Part shown: piece after piece, positions 24,890 to 34,620 of the stretch
Layout of the letters: each line of letters starts with the position of its first letter
Numbering within the stretch: position 1 is the stretch's first letter
Assembly: GCF_036013525.1 (NCBI RefSeq)
Contig: NZ_CP107853.1
Coordinates: forward strand, 8,060,001-8,124,000
Direction: 5' to 3'
Length of the DNA stretch: 64,000 bases
Origin: Nonomuraea sp. NBC_00507
GTDB taxonomy: Bacteria > Actinomycetota > Actinomycetes > Streptosporangiales > Streptosporangiaceae
The notes under the pieces: model-generated
Database searches by the model: none
What the model was told of the DNA's origin: nothing
What the model saw: only the letters and a program-made list of their open reading frames with translations
Translations under genes and position numbers: made by a program

Positions 24890-25327
24890 TCAGGTGGTCC
24901 AGCCGTGTTTGGTGATGAGTTTGGTCAAGGCGTGACGGAGTTGGTTGATGCGTTCGGCGGCGTCGGGTCCGCGGATGCCGATGGTGATGGTGGTCTCGGT
25001 GGCGTGGTAGACGGTCTGGCAGCCTTCGGCCGCGGTACGGGCGGCGGCATGGATACGGCCGCGGACCGCGATGAGCTTGCGTGGATCCGTGCGGTCGAGA
25101 CCGTCGATGGTGAGGTAGCACAGGAATGGGCCGCACTCGGTGAGCGGCCCATCGGTGAGACCGTCTTCGATAGCTTTGCGGATCTTGGTCCTGTCGTCGC
25201 TGGTCATGGGGCGTCGGCCGAGCCAGTCCGGCCAGCCGTCGGGCCGGACGGGCACGGTGTGGGTGCCGGGGCTTTGAGCTTGTTGATTGTGCTTGGCGGG
25301 TTTGGTGTCGTCTGGATTGGTGGTCAT
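24890..25327 (-). CDS. Transposon-borne hypothetical protein downstream of the recombinase
   Basis: 145 residues from ATG 25327 (GGGCGAG upstream), 15 bp after the recombinase stop and 28 bp from the transposon end. A polar N-terminus (TKPAKHNQQAQS) precedes an alpha/beta-looking region (FLCYLTIDGLDRTDPRKLIA, then TVYHATETTITIGIRG). No recognised family. Its place suggests an accessory of resolution or a passenger. Confidence 0.6.
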   Translation of the reverse strand: MTTNPDDTKPAKHNQQAQSPGTHTVPVRPDGWPDWLGRRPMTSDDRTKIRKAIEDGLTDGPLTECGPFLCYLTIDGLDRTDPRKLIAVRGRIHAAARTAAEGCQTVYHATETTITIGIRGPDAAERINQLRHALTKLITKHGWTT

Positions 25328-25341
25328 CTCGCCCAAGTTGG

Positions 25342-26351
25342 CTAAACGATGAGGTGGCGCATGGCGGCTTGTTTGTCGTCGTTGGTGGGCTGGCTGTAGA
25401 TGCGCAGCGTGTCGAGGCGGGCGTGGCCGGCCATCTCGGCGACCGTGACGAGGTCCTCGCCGCCGCGGATGAGCTGGGTGACGAAGGTGTGGCGGCCGAT
25501 GTGGGCGGTGGTGGGGTCCTCCAGGCCGGCGGCCTGGGCGATGGCGGTGAAGACGGCCGAGGCGCTGCGGGCCGACAGGCGCCCGCCGCGTCGGTTGAGG
25601 AACAGGGCCCGCTGGGTGGCGGCGCCGGGCCAGGAGCGGCGCGCATCCAGCCAGTCGGTCAGGGGCTGGCGCAGCTGGGGGTGGACGGGCACCTCGCGGA
25701 TCTTGCCGCCCTTGCCGTAGACGGTCAGCACGCCTTTGCGGGCCGACAGGCGCACGTCGGGCACATCGAGGGCGACGGCGTCGCCGATGCGCAGCCCGGC
25801 GTAGAAGGGCAGCAGGGCCAGGGCGCGGTCGCGGGGGTGCGGCCAGTCCTCGATGGCGCGCAGCCAGCGGATCTGGGCCGGGGCGTTCATCGCCTTGGGC
25901 GCGGTCTTGGGGATGTCCTCGCGGCCGATGTCGGCCTTGCCCATGCCGCGCCGGACGTGGAAGTCGTCCAGGGCGGCCAGGGCGTTGTTGACGTAGCGCA
26001 CCGAGCGTTTGGGGTCGGCTCGCGCAGCAGGTAGTGGCGGTAGTCGCGTACCGCCCAGTCGCGGGCGCGGCGATCGGTGAGCGGATCACCGTTCAGGGCG
26101 GCGGGCCGCCCGGCGAGCCAGGCCAGGTACATCCGCACGCGCGAAGCGTAGGTGCGGCGGGTGTCGGCGGCCAGCGGCACCTGCTCCAGCGCGGCGCTGT
26201 AGTCGGCGAGCGTCTGCTGGTAGCCGACGGGCAGCGGGGTGGGGCGGGCGCCGTGCTGCTTCGGCCGTGCCGCGTCCGCGGCTGACTTCGTGTTCTCGGA
26301 AGTTGTTCCGGGGGGTTGTGATCCGTCCTGGACCGGATTCTCGGAAGTCAC
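25342..26351 (-). pseudogene. TnpI-like tyrosine recombinase, frameshifted
   Basis: The C-terminal catalytic domain is complete (R in GLRIGDAVALDV, HIGRHTFVTQLI, GHARLDTLRIYSQ), and a core-binding N-terminal domain (ADTRRTYASRVRMYLAWLAG) is present in another frame. The break is near 26015: one missing base in the LLREPTPN codons separates them; restoring one G gives a continuous READPKRSVRYV. It could be a real lesion or a sequencing error. A GTG at 26351 within the resolution site is a plausible start; the N-terminal TSEN repeats are encoded by that site. Confidence 0.75.
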
Positions 26352-26390
26352 TACGGGAGTGTACTTCCGAGAAACGTTATTCTCAGAAGT
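26293..26390. promoter_or_regulatory. Internal resolution site of the transposon
   Basis: Four copies of TTCTCGGAAGT: direct at 26293-26303 and 26338-26348, inverted at 26363-26373, and direct with one change at 26380-26390. The last two form an 11-bp arm, 6-bp spacer (ACGTTA), 11-bp arm core like a Xer/dif crossover site, and the first two match the accessory direct repeats of a Tn4430-type site. It is adjacent to the recombinase start. Confidence 0.85.
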
Positions 26391-26869
26391 TCGCGCGAAC
26401 GAGCCTGTCGCCGTTCCCGGTGGTGTGCCGTCCACGTGGAGGATTGCCCGTGTCTCTTGCCAGATCAGACGTGGACTCAGATCGTTCAGGACTGCACCAA
26501 GTCCGGACTCGGCCAGCTGGTGGCCACGTCGGTCCAGTTCACGCTGGAGTCCGTTGATGGTGTTGCCCCTGGTCGACGAAGACGAGATCAATCTCGTCGC
26601 CGCATAGCAGCAGGGAAATGACCTCGCAAAACCGTGTTGCTTTGCGAAATGCCCGCACGGGCGCCTCGCCTCGAACGGCGCATCCCAGTGCAGTGAGAGC
26701 GGGCCAGCCCTGTGAACACCGGCCCCATCGACATAGGACACCTCAACCGTGGCGACGGCGAACAGGGCGGCCCCTGTGGATCTCAGTCCGATGTGCGGCA
26801 CAGTTCCTACTCCATGTGACGTTGTCCGCACGCCCCGACGGACGCCACTGGAATCTCACTGGAAGCAGG
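26391..26869. other. Unassigned 0.48 kb between recombinase and SARP genes
   Basis: The minus-strand frame that contains the recombinase N-terminus stays open through here, but codon use is mixed and no domain is recognised. It is probably upstream sequence or decayed passenger DNA. Confidence 0.35.
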
Positions 26870-29800
26870 TCAAGGTGAAGCGCCCGCCATTGTTATCAGC
26901 CTGTCGGTGGCCTTGTGCGGTGTCAGGTCGGCCCCTCGTTGGTAGGCGGTTTCGTAGTCGGTACGGCCGAGCCGTACCGCGAGCGCCTCCGCAAGCGAGC
27001 GCAGCTCGGTGTCGCCGTGGTCGAAGGTGCCGCGAATAGCCTGGCTCAGGCCGAGCGCGGTGGCCGCACCGGCCGGGTCGCCCTCCAGGAACAGCAGCCT
27101 GGCCAGGAGGTGAGCGGCCAAGGGGGCGTCCATGTTCGCCTGCGCCGCGTAGACAGCGCGGGGCAGTAGTTCGCGGGCGCGTACGGCGTTCCCGGCGGTG
27201 AGGAGGTTGGCCACCCGAGCGAGGAGCAGCCGATTGTCTGCGTGCTCGGCCGCCAGGGGCAGCTTGTGGGTGAGCGTCTCCATCCGATCGAGCTCTTGAT
27301 CAGCGCGTTCGACCTCTCCGGAGCGGCGGTGCAGCTCGGCCAGGATGCCGAGCACCTCGATCTCCAGCGCCGGCTGGCCACGCTGCCAGGCCGCTCGTTC
27401 GGCGGTGTCGATGTCGCGCTTGGCGCCGGTCAAATCGCCGGCACGCATGCGTTCGGTGGCGAGCCCGAGCCGACTCGAGACCTCGTCCTGCGAGCCGAGG
27501 TCGATAGCGATCGCGAGGCTGTCCTCGTAGGCGGTGATCGCCTGGTCGTGGTCACCGGCGATGGCGTGGTTCTGCGCCAGGCCGTACAGCGCCTTGGCCG
27601 CCCACCACCGATCGCCGACCTCCTCGAACGCGTGCAGTGCCGTGGTCATCGCGGTCGTGGAGCTTTCCCGGTCGCCCTGTTCGCGATGGCGCATGGCTTC
27701 GATCATGAAGGTGCAGGCGATCGCCCAGCGGTCCGAGCCGCCGCGTACTCGGGCGATCTCCCTTTCGGCCAGCTCATCCAGCCCGAGCAGCGGTGCCATC
27801 ACCAGCACGATCGTCAGCAGCATCGGGTAACGCCGCAGAGCGCCGGTGCGCACGCAGTCGTCGATGAGCGCGCCCAGCCGGTCGGTGAGCGGCTCGCCCG
27901 AGCCGACGATCAGATGGATCGCGGTGAACGCGGCCCGGGCGTCCGCGGGCAGCGCGTCGCCGAACTCGGCGACCTTGGCGACGTAGGCCTCGGCGCGGGC
28001 GTCGTAGCGGTGCATGACCCAGTACCAGTACAGCGGCCCGAGAATCCGGGCGGAGCCCGAGGCGTCGCCGCTTTTGATGGCCGTTTGCAGGGCGAACATC
28101 AGGTTGTCGTACTCGGCCTGGAACAGCCGCAGCGACTCCGCCTGCTTGTCCGAGCGCAGCAGCGGCTCGTGTTCGTCGGCCAGGTCCGCGAAGTACCGGG
28201 TGAGCCCACGCAGGACGGCGTCGGTCCCTCCTGCGAGCCGGAGCTTCCCCGCCGCGTGTGCCCGGATGGTTTCCAGCATCCGGTAGCCGTCGCCGGCCCG
28301 CTCCACGATGGACTTGTCGACCAGGGAGTCCAGGAGGTAGACGACCTCGTCCGCGGGAAGCGTCTCATCCGCGCAGACCGCTTCGATCGCAGCGATACCC
28401 GTCCGCGCCGGAAATATCGATATCCGGGCGGCCAGTGTGCGTTCTTGTGAGGTGAGGAGATCCCAGCTCCACTCAATGACCGCATGTAGCGTCTGCTGGC
28501 GGGGCTGGGCGGTCCGGTTACCGGTGCTGAGCAGCCGGAAGCGGTCATCCAGCCGCCGGGCGATCTGCTCGGCGCTCATGGTCCGCAGGCGTGCCGCGGC
28601 CAGTTCCAGGGCGAGCGGCAGCCCGTCCAGCCGGCGCACGATGTCCACGACCGGCCGCGCGGTCGACGCGTCCAGTGCGAAGCCGGGTCGTACGGCTCCC
28701 GCCCGGTCGAGGAACAGCCGCACCGCGGCCGATGCGGAGGCACGATCACGATCTGCGTGCGCCGGGGGGAGGCCGAGGGGTCCCAGGCGGCACAGCGCCT
28801 CACCCATGACGTCCAGCGGTTCCCGGCTCGTGGCCAGGATGGTCAGGTCCGGCTGGCGCTCCAGCAACCGCCCGGCGAACTTCGCGACGGCTCCGGAGAT
28901 CTGTTCGCAGTTGTCCAGAACCAGCACGCCTTCACCACCGGCGAGCAGGTTGACCACCCGCTCCAGTAGCGTGCCGGCCGGCTGGGCTCCGGGGAGGCTG
29001 ATCGTGCTCAGCACCGCCTCCACCAGCCCGTCGGCCGTGTCCACCGCGGCCAGGGAAACCAGCCAGACCCGGCCGCGCTGATGGACCCGATGCCGGCTCA
29101 CCGCCTCCACGGCCAGCCGGGTCTTGCCCACTCCTCCGGGCCCCACGACGGTGACCAGCCGGGAGGACTCCAACAACCCGGCCAGCAACCTCAACTCGTC
29201 CTCGCGGCCGACGAAGCGGGTCAGCTGGGCCGGCAGACGGCCTCGCACCGCCTCCGGCCGGACCTGTTCCGCCTCGGGGATCTCCAGCTCACCCCGCAGC
29301 ACGGCGAGATGCGTCTTGCGCAACTCTTCGGAGGGGTCGACGCCCAGCTCCTCGGCGAGAGTCCCGCGGACCCCTTCGAACACGGCCAGCGCATCGGACT
29401 GGCGGCCCGCCGCGTGCAGGGCTCGCATGCGCAACCCGGCCAGTCGTTCCCGGAGCGGATGGGCCGCGGCCACCGCCTCCACATCGGCCAGAATCTCGCC
29501 GTGGTGGCCAAGCCGTAGCTCCGCCTCGAAGCGGTCTTCGAGAGCTCCGATGCGCAGTTCGTCCAGGCGGGCGCCAGCCGTACCGGCAAAAGGAATGTCG
29601 CGCACGTCGGCCAGCGCCTCCCCCCGCCACAGCGCCAGCGCCTCCTCCAGCAGCGAGGCCGCCAGCTGCGCAGCGCCCGCCGCCAGTTCGCGGCTGCCTC
29701 GCTTGGCCTGTTCCTCGAAGCGGACCGCGTCGACCTGCTCGCTGCGCAGGCGCAGGCGATACCCGCCGGCCACCGTCTCCACCACCCCAGCCCCGGCCAG

Positions 29801-30019
29801 GGCCTTGCGCAGGCGGTGCACCAGCGCGTGCAACGCGTTGAGGGTGCCTCCGGAGGAGTGGTCCCCCCACAGGCCGTCGAGCAGCGAATCGACCGACACC
29901 ACTTCGTTCCCGGCCAGTGCCAGCCTGGCCAGCAGTGCGCGAACCCTGGTGCCGCCCAGGTCGATCGGCGCGCCGTCGTCGGCATACGCCAGAACCGGCC
30001 CCAGCACCTCAATCCGCAT
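26870..30019 (-). CDS. SARP-family regulator with NB-ARC ATPase and TPR-like region
   Basis: 1049 residues. OmpR-type winged helix 1-92 (LNALHALVHRLRKAL), BTAD 98-245 (typical LAEELGVDPSEELRKTH end), NB-ARC ATPase with Walker A VVGPGGVGKT at 291-300 and sensor VLDNCEQ, then a long helical TPR-like half. SARPs of this AfsR-like architecture activate specialised-metabolite or resistance genes. It diverges from the serine hydrolase with 136 bp between, so that gene is the obvious target. Both are transposon cargo. Confidence 0.92.
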   Translation of the reverse strand: MRIEVLGPVLAYADDGAPIDLGGTRVRALLARLALAGNEVVSVDSLLDGLWGDHSSGGTLNALHALVHRLRKALAGAGVVETVAGGYRLRLRSEQVDAVRFEEQAKRGSRELAAGAAQLAASLLEEALALWRGEALADVRDIPFAGTAGARLDELRIGALEDRFEAELRLGHHGEILADVEAVAAAHPLRERLAGLRMRALHAAGRQSDALAVFEGVRGTLAEELGVDPSEELRKTHLAVLRGELEIPEAEQVRPEAVRGRLPAQLTRFVGREDELRLLAGLLESSRLVTVVGPGGVGKTRLAVEAVSRHRVHQRGRVWLVSLAAVDTADGLVEAVLSTISLPGAQPAGTLLERVVNLLAGGEGVLVLDNCEQISGAVAKFAGRLLERQPDLTILATSREPLDVMGEALCRLGPLGLPPAHADRDRASASAAVRLFLDRAGAVRPGFALDASTARPVVDIVRRLDGLPLALELAAARLRTMSAEQIARRLDDRFRLLSTGNRTAQPRQQTLHAVIEWSWDLLTSQERTLAARISIFPARTGIAAIEAVCADETLPADEVVYLLDSLVDKSIVERAGDGYRMLETIRAHAAGKLRLAGGTDAVLRGLTRYFADLADEHEPLLRSDKQAESLRLFQAEYDNLMFALQTAIKSGDASGSARILGPLYWYWVMHRYDARAEAYVAKVAEFGDALPADARAAFTAIHLIVGSGEPLTDRLGALIDDCVRTGALRRYPMLLTIVLVMAPLLGLDELAEREIARVRGGSDRWAIACTFMIEAMRHREQGDRESSTTAMTTALHAFEEVGDRWWAAKALYGLAQNHAIAGDHDQAITAYEDSLAIAIDLGSQDEVSSRLGLATERMRAGDLTGAKRDIDTAERAAWQRGQPALEIEVLGILAELHRRSGEVERADQELDRMETLTHKLPLAAEHADNRLLLARVANLLTAGNAVRARELLPRAVYAAQANMDAPLAAHLLARLLFLEGDPAGAATALGLSQAIRGTFDHGDTELRSLAEALAVRLGRTDYETAYQRGADLTPHKATDRLITMAGASP

Positions 30020-30155
30020 GCCCGACAGGCTATCCGGTGGGCTGAGAGCGCCTTACAGCCAGCCGGCGCCGGTTGGAAGAGAGATATAAGAGGCCTGTCA
30101 GAGCTACCGAACATCGTGGAGGACGTAACGAAGAAACATCCCGAAAGGCAGTGCG

Positions 30156-31292
30156 ATGGCAATCATCAAGAACGTGCAGCAGGTGCTCGACAGCGCGGTG
30201 GCCGAGTACGGCGCGCCCGGCGTCATCGCCGCGATGCAGGACGAGAATGGCGCCTGGACCGGGTCGGCCGGACTGTCCGACCTTGAGACCGGCCGCCGCC
30301 GGGAGCCCGGGGAGCAGTTCACCATCGGCAGCGGCGCCAAGGCATTCACCGCCGCCGCGATGCTGACGCTGGAGGCCGAGGGCAGGCTGAGCCTCACCGA
30401 CACCGTGGAGCAGTGGCTGCCCGGCGTAGTGCGCGGCAACGGCAACGACGGCCGTCAGATCACCATCGGCCAGCTGCTGACCCACACCAGCGGCCTGGGG
30501 ATCACCGGCCTGAACGTCGAGATCGCGCGCAAGTACCACACCCGGCCCGGGTTCGCCGCACACCGCTATGACGTCTGGACCGTCGAGGAGTTGCTGAAGC
30601 TCCAGATGGCCATTCCTCCGTTGTATGCGCCGGGTTCGGACTTCGCCTATAGCAACGGCGGCTACCACCTCGCCGGGGCAATCATCGAGAAGGCGACCGG
30701 GCGAAGCTACGAGGATGAGGTCGACCGGACGGTCGTCCAGCCGCTCGGACTGACCGGCACCTATGCGCGGGCCCTCGACGAGCGGCAGTTCCGGGGACCG
30801 CACGCCAGGGTCTACACCAGGCAGTTCATCAAGGACGGCGTGGACCCTGCAAGCCTCACGCCCGACAACTACGAGTCGCTGATGGAAGGCCCCGACTCCG
30901 ATCCGGTCGACGTCACCGACAGGACTATCTGGGGGTGGGCCGCGGGCGGCGTAGTTTCGACCACCAGCGACATGCTCCGGTTCGCCAAGGCGATGATCAC
31001 CGGCTCGCTGTTGCCGCCGGCGCAGCATCGCACGATGTGGAGCACGGTCCCCACCAGGGATTGGCTGCCCAACACCCGCTACGGCACCGGCGTGAGTCAA
31101 TGGGCGCTGGCCGACGGCCGCACGCTCCACATCGTGGCCGGTGTGGAGCTGGGCACCGCCAGTTTCACCATGGGTACTCCTGACGCCCGACGCCTGGTCT
31201 CAGTAAACATCAACTGCGACTGGAACTGGTACCCGGTCTGCAGCCAGATCGCCGACTCGGTGTTCGGCTCACCCTTCCTCCCACCTCAGTAG
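30156..31292 (+). CDS. Serine hydrolase, beta-lactamase class C / D,D-peptidase fold
   Basis: 378 residues, no signal peptide seen. The SxxK motif is S59-G-A-K62, the second motif YSN is at 165-167, and the third-strand HTG position appears changed (VAGVELGT), so true beta-lactamase activity is doubtful. An esterase or D-amino-peptidase-like role is equally likely. It lies between the SARP regulator (divergent) and tnpA (convergent). As regulated cargo it may give protection or modify a compound, but the substrate is unknown. Confidence 0.85.
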   Translation: MAIIKNVQQVLDSAVAEYGAPGVIAAMQDENGAWTGSAGLSDLETGRRREPGEQFTIGSGAKAFTAAAMLTLEAEGRLSLTDTVEQWLPGVVRGNGNDGRQITIGQLLTHTSGLGITGLNVEIARKYHTRPGFAAHRYDVWTVEELLKLQMAIPPLYAPGSDFAYSNGGYHLAGAIIEKATGRSYEDEVDRTVVQPLGLTGTYARALDERQFRGPHARVYTRQFIKDGVDPASLTPDNYESLMEGPDSDPVDVTDRTIWGWAAGGVVSTTSDMLRFAKAMITGSLLPPAQHRTMWSTVPTRDWLPNTRYGTGVSQWALADGRTLHIVAGVELGTASFTMGTPDARRLVSVNINCDWNWYPVCSQIADSVFGSPFLPPQ

Positions 31293-31410
31293 CGCCTGCT
31301 GACATCGCCCGGACGGGCACCGCGCCGCCGGCACGTCCGGGCGATCGCCCAGCCCGCGGCCGCCTGATCGGCCGTCGTTCCAAGGCCCTCGCGCGGCTCA
31401 CCCATGAACC

Positions 31411-34400
31411 TCATTCCTCCTCATCGGCGGCCGGATCGCGAAGCTCGCGCAGTCCTCCGCCCACTTCGGGGCGGTTGAACGGATAGAAGCCGTGGAAGTT
31501 GATGTGTTCGAACATCAGAGGCAGGAGTCGGGCGCGGATCTCGGGCGTGACCTGCCCGCCCTTGATGCCCAGCGCGCCGGTCTCTAGCTTCTTGACCGCC
31601 GCATCGATATAGAGCGAATTCCACCAAGTGATGGCGTTCAGCCCGAGGCCGAGCGCGCCCACCTGGTCCTCCATGCCGCGTTCATAGCCCCTGGTCAGGC
31701 GGCCGAGGTTGCCGAAGAAGACGCGGCGGGCGAGCTGGTGGCGGGACTCGCCGATGTTGAGCTGAGCTCCGATCATTCTGCGGTAGTCCTCGACGTGGAT
31801 GATCTGGAGCAGGTGCAGCGATTTGAAGACCCGGCCGTAGTGGGCGAAGGCGTTGCCCAGTCCGGTGAGGCGGCCGTCGGCCGTCATCATCCGGATCAGG
31901 TCGTAGGCGCGGACCTGGTTGGTGGCCAGCGACCCGGCCACCCGCACCATGTCATCCCAGTGCTGCACGATGGCCGGTAGCGACACCCGGCGCAGGCCCA
32001 GGGCGTTGAAGTCGCCCCAGGCATTGGTGGCACGATGGCCGCGGGTGATGTCGCCGTCCAGCATCGCCACATCGATCCACCACAGCTGGGTGTCGGTGAT
32101 GTCGGCGTGCCGCGGCGCGAACTGGTAGCCGCAGATCGCGAACAGGCCGTATACGACGTCGCTGTAGCTGCCCTGATCGGTGGTGATCACCTCGGGGTGC
32201 TCGGCGGCGTCCAGGCGGTGGATGGCATCCAGGATGAACAGCGAGTCGCGCAGCGTGCCGGGCACCAGCAGGCCGCCGAGCCCCATCACCTTGTCCGAGA
32301 CGGTGTTCAGCCAGGTTGAACCGCGTGCGCGCTTGCCGATCCCCCAGTAGAGCGGTGAGGGCCGGGCGTGCAGGGAACGGACGGGCACCACGAAGCGCAT
32401 GCCGTCCACCGAGGCCACCAGCCCGCCGCCCCAGTCGGCGGTGATGTCGATGCCCGCCTGCTTGTCGACCAGGCGGGCCGAGGCCGCGGCGATGCCCTCA
32501 CCGTGGAAGTAGCCCTTCTCCACGCCGAGCAGCCGGTGCTCGGTGAGCGCCGCCACCCCCTCTTTGATCACCGGCACCAGGCCCACGTTGCACGAGCGGG
32601 CCACGGTGAGCGCGGCCAGGGTGATGTCGAGGTCGTCGCGGCGCAGGTGCGAGCCGGTGATATGTCGCATGCGGTCGAACATGCCGGTCTTGGCGTGCGT
32701 CTCCAGCAGCAGCTCGGGGTAGTCGATGCGCGGCAGCATCGCGGCCACCGCGTCGTGGACGGCCTGGAAGCCCTCCGGCAGCGGGGCCGCCTCCAGCCGC
32801 GACATCTGCAGCTTGCCGCAGTTGATACTGACCGACGCGTTCGCTGCCAGCCCGGCGGCGACCTGGGTGTAGGCGTCGTCGAGGAGGACGGCCAGCTCGC
32901 GCAGATGAGCGCGGGGGTCGGCCTGCAGGCCCAGCGCGGTCAGCACCGAGGCGCGCTCGCGTACCCACAGCCGCTCCTCGATCAGCCGGGCGCGCGGGTT
33001 GCCCCACTTGTCCGCGCCCACCGCGTACACATCGCGGCGCCGTAGGGCCACGTGCAGGGCCTCCAGGATCGAGAAAACATATGCGGGCCTGTCGATCAAC
33101 GGTGGGTCCAGCTTGGGGTTGCCGAACACCAGCCGCCGCCAGGACCCGGTCACCAGTTCCTCGAATCCCTTGATGTGCTCGCGGCCCGGCTTGCGCGCCG
33201 CCACCACCTTCGGCAGCCCCTTCACCGCAGCGACCACCAGGGAGCCTGCCGCCGTCGCCCCCCACGGCACCACCGAGGCCAGCTGCTCGATGAAGGGCCT
33301 GACCGTGCCGTAACGCGCCGTCAGTTCCGCCCGCCACTCCAGATCACCGTCTTCCTCCTCGGCGGGCAACGGCAGCAGCTCGGCGACCGTGGCCAGCGCC
33401 GCCTCCAACTGCTCCCGGCTGACCACCTGCACCACCGCGTCCACCACCTCGCTCGCCGTGGTGTCCTTCGCAGCGCCATCGCCATCCACCCGGGTCGGTG
33501 GGATGTCGCGCACGATCGCCCACCCGGCCGCCAGCCTGGCCGCCGCCACCCGCAGCCGGGGCAGGTTGCGCAGCTTCTCCTTCTCCCCGGCCCGGCTGGC
33601 CTGCGACAGCAGCTTCGTCCACAAGCGTGGCCTCGCGCCGGTCATCCTCCAACTGCCTGATCCGGAAGGCCTTCGCGGTGGTGCCGAACCTGGCCAGCTC
33701 TGCCATTTTCACCGGCGCCACCGCGCTGCAATCGACCGCCCCGGTGCCCAGCCCCAGCACGTACGCCGACCGGTCGAAGGCCTCGCTCAGGCCCGTGCCC
33801 GACAGCTTGGTCACCGCGGTGCGCATCCACTCCAGCACCGACACCTTCTTGCCCTCGGGCACCGTGAGCGTGGCCACCAGCTCCCCGCGCATGTGCCGCG
33901 GCGCCGCCTCCACCAACACCTTGTTGATCGCGGTCAACCCCGCCCGCCGCACCTCGGTCACCAGCCGCGACACGGTCGTGATGCCCGGCAGCAACACCCG
34001 GTTCTCAATCAGCCACAGCACCGCTCGATCGAACAACTCCCGCTTGGAATCGCGCGTCTTGGCCACCCGCGAAGCGATGAACTCCGCCACCTCGGCCTCA
34101 GCCTCGCCGAACTCCCGATACTTCAGCAGCTTGCGGATCTGCGCCGCATGATCGTAAGGAGTCTGCCACCGGTCGCCGTACTCCTTGACGACCGTCCAAT
34201 CCTCGATCCCCAACTGCTCGGCAACGTAGCGGATCGCCACCTCCGGCACCTCTGCCGGACCGGAGTCAGTCAGGAACGTGCCGAGCATGCGCGCGGTCCC
34301 CCACTGCAAGGACCAGCCGAGCCGGTTGTGCTGACCGCGTCGCTTCAGCGCCTCCGCCAGCGCGGCCTCGTCCAGGAAGAAGAACCGCTCCAGCTCTTCG

Positions 34401-34468
34401 GGCGTCGGGTCCGCCATGAACCGGCCGTACCGGCCCACCTGCTCGTCAGACAGATACTCATGCGGCAC
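31411..34468 (-). pseudogene. tnpA: Tn3-family transposase TnpA, disrupted
   Basis: The N-terminal part (GTG 34468, DUF4158-like start YLSDEQVGRYGRFMADPTPE) and the C-terminal DDE part are both well preserved (TTDQGSYSDVVYGLFAICG; WWNSLYIDAAVKKL near the end). They lie in different frames: the first frame loses homology after QLEDDRREATLV near 33630 and the second starts at LWTKLLSQASRAGEK. About 25-30 residues expected between these segments seem missing, so a small out-of-frame deletion, not a simple slip, split the gene. The two parts might still be translated separately. Confidence 0.88.
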
Positions 34469-34575
34469 GAATCGTCACCGTACGGGGATGCTGCGTTACT
34501 ACTTGCCGGTATGGCCTAAATCGAGACCCGTTTGTCCCCGCTACAACGCCAACACACCGCTGGCCTGCGCCACAG

Positions 34576-34615
34576 CGCTTATCGAGAAATCTCGTTGGGA
34601 TATGACCACGACCCC
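34576..34615 (-). repeat. Tn3-family right inverted repeat (IRR)
   Basis: 40 bp ending CCCC on the plus strand; inverted match to IRL, 39/40. Confidence 0.93.
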
Positions 34616-34620
34616 TACCT
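34616..34620 (+). repeat. Target duplication TACCT, right copy
   Basis: Directly follows the CCCC end of the transposon. Confidence 0.9.

Larger units (their letters stand above)
24823..34615. mobile_element. 9.8-kb Tn3-family transposon with tyrosine-recombinase resolution module
   Basis: The 40-bp terminal inverted repeats (39/40 identical) begin with the Tn3-type GGGG, the flanking TACCT is a 5-bp target duplication as is standard for the family, and tnpA sits at the right end reading inward. Order from the left: small ORF, tyrosine recombinase (frameshifted) with its resolution site, SARP regulator, serine hydrolase, tnpA (broken). The layout recalls Tn4430-type elements that resolve cointegrates with TnpI instead of a serine resolvase. 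Confidence 0.93.

Noticed and set aside
33600..33650. Programmed frameshift in tnpA
   Set aside because: No slippery heptamer at the switch, and about 25-30 expected residues are missing, so a deletion explains it better.
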